A stretch of 64,000 bases of DNA from Diplocarpon mali (taxonomy: Eukaryota > Ascomycota > Leotiomycetes > Helotiales > Drepanopezizaceae), in assembly GCA_024741835.1 (NCBI GenBank), contig JAENRP010000112.1:62001-126000 (forward strand). The letters run 5' to 3'. Both the position numbers and the translations under genes were made by a program. How positions within the stretch are numbered: position 1 is the stretch's first letter; the number at the start of each line of letters is the position of its first letter. Below the pieces are notes generated by a model. It saw only the letters and a list, made by a program, of their open reading frames with translations. It was not told the DNA's origin and did no database searches. Below are positions 31,292 to 42,598 of the stretch, piece after piece.

Positions 31292-34200
31292 ATGATGGCA
31301 TTCTCTGACTTCCAGAACAACACACTTCCAACGCCGTCACCAACACCGTGCGACGTCTTCCTGCGAGTCTACTCCCCATGCAACCCAGCATTCACAGAAT
31401 CATCTTTTGTTTCATGCCATTCCGACGCTTTTAACACGACGGTGAGGAGGCTGTCGACTGATTACTGCCGCCCGGAGGCGTACGCTGATTGCGACGGGTG
31501 GCTTGACGAGACTATGGACCTGGATGCTGGGACGCTCTCCTTGCAGAGGTCTGCCTCGAATCACTCGAACGCGTCGGGGAAGAGCTCGCGGTCGCATACA
31601 GTTCGGGTCAGACCTCGGAAGTATGCATCGTACATGTCCAGCAGCGCGTCCTCGATTTCAGATAAGTCGTTGACATCGTTCCCCTCCTTCTCTCCTGAGT
31701 CGCCCAGGCAAAATCGACCTCCAGTGCCCCGATATGTGGATGGCACAGTAAATGTCTCGCGCAAGACGTCAGATCCTCTTTCAATCGTGGAAAGCTTGAC
31801 TACCTTGCTACCTACTCAGCGAAATCGTACGGCGCTGTTTGACGATGCACCTTTGACCAACCACACAGTTCCGGGCTCAATACACCTCGCGAACGACGAT
31901 CACGTCGAGAGATTAATCGCACGTCACGGGGCGATCAGGCTTGTCAGGCAGATCGCAGAGGACTTGGCTCAACGAGATGCACAGATAGCTTTGCTGAGAC
32001 GGAAGGCTGAAAATAGGGAGCGAGCTTTGAGAAAGATCATACTTGAGTGTGGACTGTCGAACCTGGACTTGGAAATTCGGCTACGTGCTATCGAAAGTGA
32101 ACGGAAATCACCAGCGGGCTCAGTCAATGGAGAGATCATACCCGAGGAAGATGGACTGGAGGGCCTGATGAGCGATGCTATGGGTGGGTCAGTGGCACAC
32201 GGAGAATTCGGAACGATAGATAACGATGCCACGATACGAGCGGCTGCGAAACTGAGAGCATTGGAGAATAAACCCACGATGGTTCAGAGGGGTTGGAAGG
32301 ATTACATTTGGGGAAATACAAGCAGGAAAACGAGCCGAGCGAGCAGCATCAACGGAGACGTTGTAAACGGCGGAGGGGGGACAGAAAGAAGACCAAGTCC
32401 GGCAAACGGTCGGAAATCAGTCCTACAGAATGGCCTCTTTCAACCACCCGGCAACACGAGAAGTCCAAGCCGAGCTTCGAGTCAATTATCCAGCACGCTT
32501 GCGGCCTCCAGCCGGGAGCGAAAGCCGTCATCTGGGTTCGCGGCCTTGGCCCTGAAGCTCGTGGCAGGCACTACGATGATGAGCCGAGATGTTGACAGTA
32601 ACGAGCGAGGGCGAGCAAATAGCACGGGAACAACGCCACCAGGAAGAGCACAGTCAGCGGCCAGTGCGAGGACCACCATGTCCGCGAGAGCTTCTACGGT
32701 CAAACCAACCCCAAAGGCAATACCACGTCGGCCCGCAGTGAACAGCAACACTGTTAGAGGACCCCCAGAGAGGTGGGATACCATGGGATCCAGCCCCCAA
32801 AACGTTCACCCCAGCAGGAGGACAGAAAACTATGGTCCTGTTGAGATGGATACGATTCTGGATCCCGAGGATCAACCTCCTGCCATAACTCAGATCTACA
32901 ATAATCCTTACAACCCCGAATTTCTTACCGACCGATTTGGGTTCATATATGACCAGCGTCGAAAGAAGAGGCAGCGGGAAGCCGCCGAGAAAATGCAAAA
33001 GACTAAGAGGGGTCATCGGGTGGAAATGCTGAGCAGTGCTCGGAGTGGGCTCTCCGCTGGAGTTCCGGATGCAGATATCACTCCTGACGAAGAGAGGCCC
33101 GGCACTCCCACCTCCACCGAAGAGAGGCTGGAGGACGGTAAGTCAGCCAAAAGATGGCAAGACTATCTGAAAATCGCAACGTTCCCAACAGAATTACTGT
33201 CGCACACACCCTCCAGTGGGGTGCCTGCATTCGAGGTCATGGAAGGTGGCGAGGTACCTCGATCGCCCGGTATTGTGCCAGAAGAGAGAGGATTTGTGCC
33301 AGCGACAACCATTATAGCACCTCAATCATCTGTGGCAGTAGTAGTTCCTGATCACACTACCATTTCAAAGCCCGCTGTATCAGAAACCCTCCCTTCCGAG
33401 CCTCCCCAAGAGGACACTGAACCAGTCAAGTTGCTTCTCAAGCAGCTCGGGGAATTGCACGATTCGCTCCAACAAGCGAAGACACCTCGATGGAACGACT
33501 TTTTGAGAAAGGTCAGGGCTGAACGTAAGCGTGATGGCGAAGCGGCGGCAGCTGCCCTGGCTGCTACCGTCGACAAAGGCTTTCACCGTCCGATAGCCGC
33601 CATGCCAGAAGCTACCCTGACGGATGGAGAGATGATTGGTGTTGCTGGCCTGGGCAACAAAGGCAAAGTCGGGCGGGCCAAATGGAACGAATTCAAAGCT
33701 CTGGTTCTGGGAGGCATTCCCGTGGCATACCGAGCCAAGATCTGGGCAGAGTGTTCAGGAGCCGCGGCTTTGCGGATTCCTGGGTACTACGAAGATCTCG
33801 TCGCCCGCAGAGCGGAAGACGATGAACCGGCAATCGTGGCGCAGATCCAAATGGATATCAATCGTACCCTGACGGACAACATTTTTTTCCGCAAAGGACC
33901 AGGGGTTGCCAAGTTAAGCGAGGTATTATTGGCGTACTCTCGGCGAAACAAGGAGGTTGGCTACTGCCAAGGCATGAACCTCATCACAGCATGCTTGCTG
34001 CTTATCATGCCCACAGCCGAAGATGCGTTCTGGGTCCTAACCAGCATTATTGAGAACATTCTTCCACAAGGCTACTATGACCACAGCCTCCTCGCGTCGC
34101 GCGCCGACCAGCAAGTTCTCCGCCAATACGTCACCGAGATTCTGCCCAAACTCTCCAGCCACCTCGACAACCTCAGCATCGAGCTCGAAGCCCTGACCTT

Positions 34201-34723
34201 CCAGTGGTTTCTCTCGGTCTTCACCGACTGCCTCTCGGCCGAAGCGCTCTTCCGCGTGTGGGACGTCGTCTTCTGCACCAATGACGGCAGCACCTTTCTC
34301 TTCCAAGTCGCGCTCGCCCTGCTCAAACTTAACGAAACTCAACTACTGCAGTGCTCCACACCGGCATCCGTATACACGTATATCAACCACCAGATGACGA
34401 ACCACGCTATTAGTATCGATGGCTTGATCCATGCGTCGGAGGGTTTGCGCAAGGTGGTGAAGAGGGACGAGGTGGAGATCAGGAGGGCCAAGGCTATCGA
34501 GGCTGAGAAGGATCTTATCAAGCAGCGCGAGGAGCGGAATACTCTGCGTAAAGCGCAGAGGGCTGCTGCTGCACTCCTGCTCGACGGAAGTGCTGTAGAG
34601 ATGACCGAGCCGTCAACACCAACACGATCCACACAGCTCGTCATAGATGCCGATGAATCAGACCAGCCGACCATCAGGACGCCACTGCCGGCAGAGGAGG
34701 AGCGCAATGTTGACCTGGGGTAG
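31292..34723 (+). CDS. TBC-domain Rab GTPase-activating protein
   Basis: A 1143-residue single-exon protein that should stimulate GTP hydrolysis by a Rab GTPase in membrane traffic. The first 780 residues are Ser/Pro/Arg-rich and mostly disordered, with a short helical stretch at about 205-255 (QIALLRRKAENRERALRKII). The TBC domain covers about 800-1060: KWNEFKALVLGGIPVAYRAK, then IQMDINRTLTDN with arginine finger Arg858, then GYCQGMNLITA with glutamine finger Gln893, then TFQWFLSVFTDCLSAEALFR. Both catalytic fingers are present. The LASRADQQVL and 'TFQWFLSVF' signatures are closest to TBC1D2/TBC1D8-type GAPs; the Rab partner is not predictable. A C-terminal coiled coil follows at about 1065-1110. 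Two adjacent ATGs begin the frame; the first is taken. Confidence 0.95.
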   Translation: MMAFSDFQNNTLPTPSPTPCDVFLRVYSPCNPAFTESSFVSCHSDAFNTTVRRLSTDYCRPEAYADCDGWLDETMDLDAGTLSLQRSASNHSNASGKSSRSHTVRVRPRKYASYMSSSASSISDKSLTSFPSFSPESPRQNRPPVPRYVDGTVNVSRKTSDPLSIVESLTTLLPTQRNRTALFDDAPLTNHTVPGSIHLANDDHVERLIARHGAIRLVRQIAEDLAQRDAQIALLRRKAENRERALRKIILECGLSNLDLEIRLRAIESERKSPAGSVNGEIIPEEDGLEGLMSDAMGGSVAHGEFGTIDNDATIRAAAKLRALENKPTMVQRGWKDYIWGNTSRKTSRASSINGDVVNGGGGTERRPSPANGRKSVLQNGLFQPPGNTRSPSRASSQLSSTLAASSRERKPSSGFAALALKLVAGTTMMSRDVDSNERGRANSTGTTPPGRAQSAASARTTMSARASTVKPTPKAIPRRPAVNSNTVRGPPERWDTMGSSPQNVHPSRRTENYGPVEMDTILDPEDQPPAITQIYNNPYNPEFLTDRFGFIYDQRRKKRQREAAEKMQKTKRGHRVEMLSSARSGLSAGVPDADITPDEERPGTPTSTEERLEDGKSAKRWQDYLKIATFPTELLSHTPSSGVPAFEVMEGGEVPRSPGIVPEERGFVPATTIIAPQSSVAVVVPDHTTISKPAVSETLPSEPPQEDTEPVKLLLKQLGELHDSLQQAKTPRWNDFLRKVRAERKRDGEAAAAALAATVDKGFHRPIAAMPEATLTDGEMIGVAGLGNKGKVGRAKWNEFKALVLGGIPVAYRAKIWAECSGAAALRIPGYYEDLVARRAEDDEPAIVAQIQMDINRTLTDNIFFRKGPGVAKLSEVLLAYSRRNKEVGYCQGMNLITACLLLIMPTAEDAFWVLTSIIENILPQGYYDHSLLASRADQQVLRQYVTEILPKLSSHLDNLSIELEALTFQWFLSVFTDCLSAEALFRVWDVVFCTNDGSTFLFQVALALLKLNETQLLQCSTPASVYTYINHQMTNHAISIDGLIHASEGLRKVVKRDEVEIRRAKAIEAEKDLIKQREERNTLRKAQRAAAALLLDGSAVEMTEPSTPTRSTQLVIDADESDQPTIRTPLPAEEERNVDLG

Positions 34724-35584
34724 CGAGAGGCGAGAAACAAGTCGCTGTGCTTTTTGCGTTTGTGTGGGTTTAGGAGTCCTACGATACCCCTTGGTTGAAT
34801 TGTTCTGGTGTAGATAAGCGGTGCGGTGTGGGTAGACGAAAATAATGAAGGGCTGTAAGGTCTCAACCTGGCTCGCAATCACGTTTTTAGTAGAGGAGCC
34901 ACTGGAGCCCACAGTTGTACATCGGTACCTAGCGGGCGTGAATCTGTAATAGCAGGCTCCGGGTGGGAGACTAGAATGACGAGGTGGCGCAAGGCGGTGA
35001 TCACGATGATTCTGATATCGAAGCGAGCGAGCCCCTGAAAGTACGGAGCTTCGGTAACCCATTCTGCCTGCCTCCTGCGTAGGTGTGGGTCTTGCAGCTC
35101 GCTAGCGGATCGCAAGCGAGAAAAAGAGACGTGGAAGTCATCTTCTCATACCACGACTCAGCTAATCATCGGACGTGATGTCTAGTAACGCGTCTCCGGG
35201 CAGAGCATCCCTTTCAACAATATCAATCACCAAGCTCGTTTACAACAACTCAGACGCAGCAACAAGACATCTGCGGAGAATCGGAGAGCATCGCCTCTCC
35301 GAACATGATATTATTTGTTTTCTGTATTATCGCTCAGTACTCGTCTCCCATCGTCAGCACTCCAAGCACGCAAGCTATGCAGAGCCGTGCAAAGTGCGCC
35401 GCGCGGTGCGTCCGTCGGTCGACGCCTATCAAAACGCCCGCTGCCGAATGATTCTACCATACATCTCATCCCGGCTGCGCCCGGGCGCACTTACTATTAT
35501 ACATAGGTGTGTCTACCTAAACCACCCATCTACCCAAGGATTCGGAGACGAGAAGATGCCTGCGGAGCTCCGGCCTTCCCACAA
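34724..35584. other. Tail-to-tail intergenic region between TBC and phytochrome genes
   Basis: Holds both 3' flanks. Frames here are short and antisense-like; no element recognised. Confidence 0.6.
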
Positions 35585-38500
35585 TCAGGGACAGGCGGCG
35601 GATGTCGTTTCCTGCGGCTTGGTTGCATCAACCCCCGATACGGCTGCCGCGGCAGGGAAGTAGCTGTTATCAACCGATCGTGGGACACCGAGCCGCTCGT
35701 CATGGATGAGAGGTTTTTTGGTATCCGTTGGTGTGACGGATCCAGACTCGCTGCTATGGCTGGAACCCTTGTCCCGGCTGTCTTGCAATCTCCGGGACGG
35801 GAGTTTGTTGCCGGGCTTCGTGGCAGCCGCGAGAACCGAAGGCTGTCGTCGATGAAACCACCCTCCTCGTTCCCATTCGCCGGGCTTGTACAGACATGAG
35901 TCTCGTGTCTCATCATTTACTATCCCCAGGAGGAGTATGTTGAGGCGCTTGAAATCGATGGGCTTCAAGATCCACCCGTCAAACCCGGCGTTGATATAAT
36001 TTTGACGCTCTCGCTCCACCAGTGACGCCGAGACGGCGAAGATGGGGACACGGCCATTCTTGGCTGCCCGCGGCGACAGATTGCTGCCCAGGTGTGACTT
36101 CTCGTACGACCGGATCATCTTCGTCGCAGTGAGTCCATCAACAATGGGCATCTAGAGAGGGGTCAGAAAAAAACGATTGCGTGATACCTCAGCACCAAGA
36201 GACGCACCTGCATATCCATAAGCACCACATCGAAGGATACCGCCTTGTCTCCGTAGGCAGAAGCGCATTCCTCCCCGTTGACCGTGTGGTGCACACGGTG
36301 GCCGCTTTTCTCCAGCCTCTTCAAGATGATCCGGCTGTTGACAGGATCGTCTTCGGCGACGAGGACTTGCAAGTTTTCGACCCCGTGCTTCTTTGGCACT
36401 TCAGCACTGCGGGACGTCTCCTTGCGATCTGGCTTGTTCATCATTTCGAATAGAACCTTGGATGCTGTATGCGCCGACGGTGCTGGCATTTCAAATTCCT
36501 CCGGCATCCTGATCGCCTTCAACAACGTCTTATTGTCGGTGATATACTCTGAGCCCGCGGGTCCCTCGTACGCCCTGCGAAGATGCTCCGGTGCGCCGTA
36601 CGACCTTGACCGCGTCAACTTCTCTGGTCTGCTAGGGTCTTCTTCGCGGGCTGCAGCCGACTCGACAGTCGAAGTGCTCTTTCGCGCTGGTCCGCTTCCC
36701 CTGCTGCTGGTTCGCTGCAGAGCTTGCTCCTCGGACTCTGCCTCTCCGACTGCCAAGGGTCCGGAGATAGCATCGATCAGCCGATCGACATCACTCTTCT
36801 GGCTCGCATTGCTCTTCTTGCTGGAGCCGCTGCGAAAGCTGTGGAGGCTGCCCATCTCCTCGATGCTTTGCCTGCGATGTGTCGAGCTCATCTTCAGCGA
36901 GCTGGCCTTTGGTACGAGCGTCACCTCGGGGACCAGGTCCGAGATCGGAGGCGTGGATATGGGCAGCGGTGTTGGTGGCTTCGAAGTGGGAGGCTGCTCT
37001 GGCGTTCCCGGATCGTCATTCGAAGCGATTGAGAACGGTAGTTGAATGACGAAACGCGAACCTTTGCCTTCTTCGGACTTGAGTCTGAGTTGGCCGTCCA
37101 TATTTCGAACGGTTCGGGCCACCATTGCAAGACCAAGACCCAGTGTTCGGTTTCGCTTCCCACGTGCGACCGCGCTTTGGAGTACAGGGCTGTCGGGCTC
37201 CTCGAACGGGTCTTCGAGCTCTCCTTCGGTGGAGACCTGTTCCAAGTCTCTGAATAGCGAATCCAGGACTTCGTTTGACATCCCGGCCCCAGAATCTTGC
37301 ACGATGATCTCTACGGTCGCGCACTTTTCCTGCACATTTTCCAGCCACACCTCGACCCGGACCCACCCGCTTCTGGTGTGCTGGAAAGCATTTGCGGTGA
37401 CATTGGCAATGGCTTGTCTCACGCGCCGTTGGTCGCCATGCACCAACTGGGGCACCCCAGGATGCTCGATTACTTCGTAGTTGAGACCCTTCCTCTTGGC
37501 ATCTCCTTTGAAGGAATCGGTGGCTTCTCGCACCGTGGCCAAGAGATCAAAAACCTCATCTCGAATGAGGGCTTGCCCCGCCTCTGTATTCGTCAGATCC
37601 AGGAGGTCATTGATCACGTAGATCAGTGACTTGGAAGCCGAATGCGACTTCGATAGGTTGTCCCGGGTCTCCTGGTCCAGGGCGCCTTCGAGAGCGATTT
37701 CGAGATAGTTGATAATGGCGTTGAGTGGTGTTCTGACTTCATGCGCCGAGTTCGCCAAGAGAAGCTTTGTGAGCTGGCTGCTCTGCAGAGCAGCCTCCTT
37801 CTGGCGCCAGACCTCGATAAACTTCCCGTAGACCAAGCACAGCACCGCGGCCGTCTCCACCTGCTCTTCAGTCCACTCCCGACTTTTGCCGACCACCGTC
37901 TCGCTCCATGTCTTGAAGCTCTTTCTCGGTTCGAGGTAACCCTCCGTCCCCTCCTTCACAAACTTCTCGTAGGGATTGCCGGCCCATTTGACTTCTTTGA
38001 CTTGCCCTCGGCGGAAGAACACGATGAAGTCATTCCCTCCAGTACTCAGGGGCACCAGCAGCAGGCCTGCAATCACGTTGAAGCCCGGGCCGTAGCGCAG
38101 ATCTGTGGCCCGGATTAGTCCACCATGTTCCGAAAGCGAGCACTCCGCACGCCACCCTGGCGACGTCGGATTGCGCCGAGCAAGTCAGTATCTGGGGCTC
38201 GCAGGAACTGACCTGGAAAATCTAGTTTGATATCCTGCGACGTGATCACAGAGGTGATGCGGCGCAGCCGCAAGTACTCCAGCATTGCCAATGCCTCTTG
38301 GGATTGCTCGATCTTCCCCATGATCTTGGTCTCGCCTCGAATAGACAAGAGTCCAAAGTCGGCATCAAACAGCTTCAAGAGATCGTCCGAGGAAGCGATG
38401 ATATAACCCGACGGGTTGCTCTCGGTCGGTACGGTGTTGATGAGTTTCCGCGCTTGGAGTCGGGAGGCGTATGACAGCCTTTCTATGTTCCTCGATGCGG

Positions 38501-40540
38501 TATCCCCCACCAGGCGGCACATCTTCCGTATGGGGAAGGATACCCGCATGCCTTTGCTGCCGTAGGTGTGGCATGCGATCAGGCCCCAGAGTTCGTTGAA
38601 GGCGTTGATGGATATACTCATGCTGGAACGGACGGCCATGTTGCGGAGGTACTTGATATGGATTGGTGACATGGCTCGTAGATAACTGAAAGAAAGGTCG
38701 AGGGGGTTCTCGAGATCCTCGACAGTTCGGCAGACAAGACGGGCCGTCTCGAGGTCCCGATCGTAGAGGAGTCGGACCTTGTTGATCTTGTACAGCTCAC
38801 GAGCCTGTTTTGGTATGTCTGATGCGGGAACTAGAGTCGCGAGATGTCAGTCGAGGCTGACCCATGCAGACACGCGGAAAGAAGATGAGATCGGACTGGA
38901 GAGAGGCAGGGAGCGCAATCACTCCGCCCAGAGAGCCACTGACAATTCAATCCCTTGTAGAGATCTTTGGTCGCGCGAGGATCCACCAGCTCGGTGACCA
39001 CGCGACCGTTAAAGCCATGATCGAACTGGTAGATCATGACTCGGTGAAATCCCGTCAGCTCCTTCACGACCCCGACCAAGATCTTCAGGAATATATCGAG
39101 GTTCGGTGCGGACGCTAGCTGCTCCTGAACCTGCGACATGATGTTGAAGACTTCCATGGCGGCGGCTTCACCTTTCCGCTTCCTGGCACTGCGTAGGACT
39201 CGCAGAGGCTTGCTCGAGATGTGGGTGCTCTCTTCCAGCTCCTCCTGCGTGGGCCTGCTGTCCAAGGTGTCTTCAGGCGGCTCCGGGGTATCGTCGTCTA
39301 GAGGGATGAGCGGGTAGGTCTGGTCATCGTCCAGTTCGAATTCACAGATGATCATATCCAGATCTGCGGGGTTGATGTGCATCGCGCACCACAACTTCTG
39401 ATTCTTCCGCGTCGATGGCGATCTGATCGAGATGGTAAAGACCTCGGGCCCGTTCGTCGCGGGGTCGGCCTCTTCGTCTCGAATGAAGTCGATGTGGTCC
39501 AGGACGTTGTCGCACTGTTCTTCGCTGAGGATATCGGTGAAGCTCCTCAACCGGAACAGGTCTTCAGGCGAGTAGCCTATCAACCGGCGAGAGTTCTCAC
39601 TCACCACTCGTACGATGAGGTCGCCGTCTTGCCGTTCTTCCAACCCAATCAGCAGACCAAACTCCTGGATGGCCCCAGGTATGTGGATCCTGCGGGGCAA
39701 CGATTAGCAATGCCTCACGACAGAAACGCCCGATCCACGCGACGTAACATACGGCTCATCTTCACAGCGTTGTAGTGTCTGTCCATCGCGTCCAGTGATG
39801 ACAGCATGCCCTTCTGCCGTGACGATATGCTTGAATCGTGCCGTGACCAGTCCAGCCGACATCGCATCCACATCGACGCCCGAGTCCGACTGACCAGCTC
39901 CTGGAAGCGAAGAAGAGGTCGATGCGGCACCGTTGGACTTATCCGACGTGGCATCGCTGAACAACTGCATTCGCGACACTTCTGTACGCTTCCCGGAATC
40001 GCTATGATTCGTAGACGTGGAAAACTTCCGGCTGGCCCTAGGCGTGTCTGCCGCACACTCCCGGCTGGTTCGCCCGCCGTCCGACGTCTTCGAGGAGATC
40101 GAGTGTCTCTGGCGATGGCGCGGGGGTGGAGGTGGAGCCGCCGCCGCCGCTGCGGGGTTGAAATAATCCAGGTGTTCGCCCGAAGTCCGGCCTTGCAGGA
40201 CGAATGGAGTCTGACTTGGATCGACACTGATCACACTCCTGACCGGAAATACTCTGTCGCTTGCGGAGCCGGGGCTGGCCAGCTGATAATCCGAGCTTGC
40301 ACTCCAGGATGAAGTGCCATCGTGTACTGGCGGCGGGACGAAATCTCTGTGCACGTCAGATGCCGACAGTCGAGGTTTGGGGGGGCTCTGTCCTGCCGGC
40401 AGGTGCGAGGAGGGAGAGACATTGCCAGCGGATTGCGTGGCCGACGACTGCGAAGCGGCATCGACGGTAAAGGGCGACACCGGTCGTGCCGAGTAGTTCG
40501 GTCCACCTGGTCCGCCTGCTGCATCGTCCACGGCCAACAT
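35585..40540 (-). CDS. fphA: Fungal phytochrome, hybrid histidine kinase (FphA-type)
   Basis: Red/far-red photoreceptor with biliverdin chromophore feeding a phosphorelay (family knowledge). Exons 40540-39753, 39689-38944, 38830-38213, 38102-36208 and 36151-35585 give 1537 residues; an in-frame TGA precedes the ATG. Order: disordered N-terminal extension of about 255 residues; Cys259 in QRCEDEPIHIPGAIQEFG, the expected chromophore-binding cysteine; PAS to about 390; GAF with PASDIP (513-518); PHY with tongue motif PRKSF (776-780); kinase with His838 (SAHEVRTPLNAI), N box NVTANAFQHT, G boxes DSGAGMS and LGLGLAMV; receiver with AEDDPVNS, phospho-acceptor Asp1347 (LMDMQ at the exon junction) and Lys1412 (WILKPID). 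All catalytic residues are present. The four introns are 49-113 bp. The unusual N-terminal extension is rich in Ser, Pro and Ala. Confidence 0.96.
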
Positions 40541-40904
40541 GATGAGAATCTTGAGTCTCGATCTTCGTCACCCCAACCCCAGACAATCTCAACCGCGTCC
40601 GGCGGCAATGTCGCTGCTCGCGCGCACAGATTGGCGAGTGGCGTCCGCAGTTCTCGGCTTCCCTCACAGAATTCCCAGATACATGTAGGCCGGGTCGTCA
40701 GGCCGGGGTCGAACGTGCGGGTGACACGTACGGAGTGATGGCGACGATGAAGCTGCGCAACCGCTGCGTCGGCATGCGTGGCATTCGCTGAACGATTCGA
40801 GGGCCAGGGAGGTAGGGCGGCTGGGTCGAGCCACCGTCATCGGCGACAAAGGAGCGTGAGGGAGGGGGCACGCCGAGTTCTTCTGTTCCTTTGGGGGGTG
40901 AGGA

Positions 40905-40930
40905 GGAGGAGGAGGAGGAGGAGGAGGGCG
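40905..40930 (+). repeat. GGA trinucleotide tract
   Basis: About eight consecutive GGA/GAG units in non-coding DNA upstream of the phytochrome gene. Confidence 0.85.
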
Positions 40931-41390
40931 TGGTGTATGTCGCGTCGAAGCTGGAGTGAAGCAAGAGTGAAGCCAGAGCGAACCCAGGTGTCCTGTTGGA
41001 TAGCCGTGGTCGTGGAAGGCACCCTGGCCTTCTACCTCTGCTCTAAGGCGTGGTGGTGGCTGTGGCGACCAGAGCCGGAGAGGGAAAAGCAGGCTAGGAC
41101 AGGTCTGTCCGTCGCCAGCGAAACCAGCGGCCCTAATCCGGTTCAAGAAGATATTCCCACCCGCTGCGCTGGTTGCGTGGCTGGCGCTAAGGTAATGCAA
41201 TGTAGTGTATCTGATGGGATGGGAGCTGCTCGGAAGTGCATTCGAGGATCGCTGGACATGAATCGGCACGGTTGGCTTTGATTGAGCCCTCAGCCGGAGG
41301 GGGTGAGTTGCAGCAGTGGTTGGGATTGTAGTCGGTAGGTCGTCGCTGGGTCCGTTGCTCCGTCGATATCTCCCGTCGCTCTCGTAGGGG

Positions 41391-41431
41391 GGAGGAGGCG
41401 GAGGAGGCGGAGGAGGAGGAGGAGGAGGAGA
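41391..41431 (+). repeat. GGA/GGC trinucleotide tract
   Basis: Purine-rich run of GGAGGAGGCGGAGG units ending in six GGA units; non-coding. Confidence 0.85.
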
Positions 41432-41618
41432 TTGCCCGCTGCGTCTCGCTCGTGTCGGGAATGGGGGTTTCTGAGGAGCCAGCCGTGCCGGTATCTGGTG
41501 GGAGGGTTGTGATCTGTTTTGCACCGGTTCGTGTTCTGCGGGGACAAGAGAAGGGCGGGGGGTGTCAGCGGAAGAGGAGATGGCCAAGGAGAGGGAAAAG
41601 CAGCCGCCCTGCAATTGT

Positions 41619-41735
41619 GTCTGATTCTGCGTCTGCGTCTGCGTCTGAGTCTGGTCTGAGATGCGCGAGAATGTCAAAGTTGCCGGTTCGCCACTTGACC
41701 TGGGATCTGGGATCTGGGATCTGGGAATCTGAGCT
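41619..41735 (+). repeat. Tandem TCTGCG and GGATCTG short repeats
   Basis: TCTGCG occurs three to four times in tandem at about 41623-41650, and GGGATCTG three to four times at about 41700-41728. Both are simple tandem repeats within the phytochrome upstream region. Confidence 0.75.
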
Positions 41736-42452
41736 CTGGCGCGACCGAGAGCGTGCCGCACGCCCCAGGGATGATCTGCAGCCGGCTTCTTTGAACGGGG
41801 GCGCGGGTCGCTACGGGGGCCGCGGCTTGGGCCAACAACGCAACGCAGAGTGGCACCTCCAGTAGCGTACCGGGATAGAGGGAGCGTATATCTACAAGCA
41901 CCGGTCAGCCGCTTCGGCCGGGCTCGCGAGCAGGCGTAAAGCGGGTATCGGGTCCGGTCAGCTTGGAGACATCCCAGCAGATATCCCCGAGAGGTGCCGA
42001 GTCGGACGAGAAGACGAGTCGAGTCCGTCGAATACGGTGTCTGGTCTGGTTGCGGCCTCAGGCATGTCAGTTCGTGCTGGGCATGTGGGGCTTGCGGATT
42101 CCCCCCTCTGCGGCGGGGCGAGAAAGTGCGCTGCCGGTCGGGACTGGCACGGCCACCGTAGACGCCCGGTCGAGCCCCCGGGGACCGCAAACCCCCATGC
42201 TGCCTCCGCCTTTTCGTTCCGCTCCTTGATTCCCAATCCCCTCGTCAACTCTTGTTTTCCCCAGAGCCGCCAATTCGATTCCCGTGCAGGTAGAAGGAAA
42301 AGCAGCGCATGCATCGCTTCACGCTCCAGCTGATCTGCCAACGCCGATACCCCAGCGCTACGGCCAGGGCAAAGAGACAGGCAGCAGGACGACGCAAACA
42401 GCCGCTGACTCGATGGGATGAGATGTGGAGCCTTGGCTGCGTCTTGTCCTTG

Positions 42453-42471
42453 TCCTCCTCCTCTCTTCTCT

Positions 42472-42510
<39 letters not shown>

Positions 42511-42598
42511 CATCTCGTCTCTCCCTCTCCCTTCTCCTCTCCCTTCTCCTCTCTCTTCTCCTCCCTCTCTCCTCCCTCTCCTCTCTCTCTCTCTCTCG
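42453..42598 (+). repeat. CT-rich microsatellite, about 145 bp
   Basis: Nearly unbroken pyrimidine strand, including a pure CT run of about 28 bases at 42473-42502 and then CTCCTCTCCCTT-type units. On the phytochrome strand this is a long GA/GGA tract. It could adopt non-B structure and is a likely length polymorphism. Confidence 0.92.

Noticed and set aside
36278..37045. 255-codon plus-strand frame
   Set aside because: Antisense to the phytochrome kinase exon; no motif.
40664..42190. 508-codon minus-strand frame, Pro/Arg/Ser-rich
   Set aside because: Composition comes from GGA and CT-type repeats; no ATG in good context, no motif, and overlaps equally long frames on both strands.
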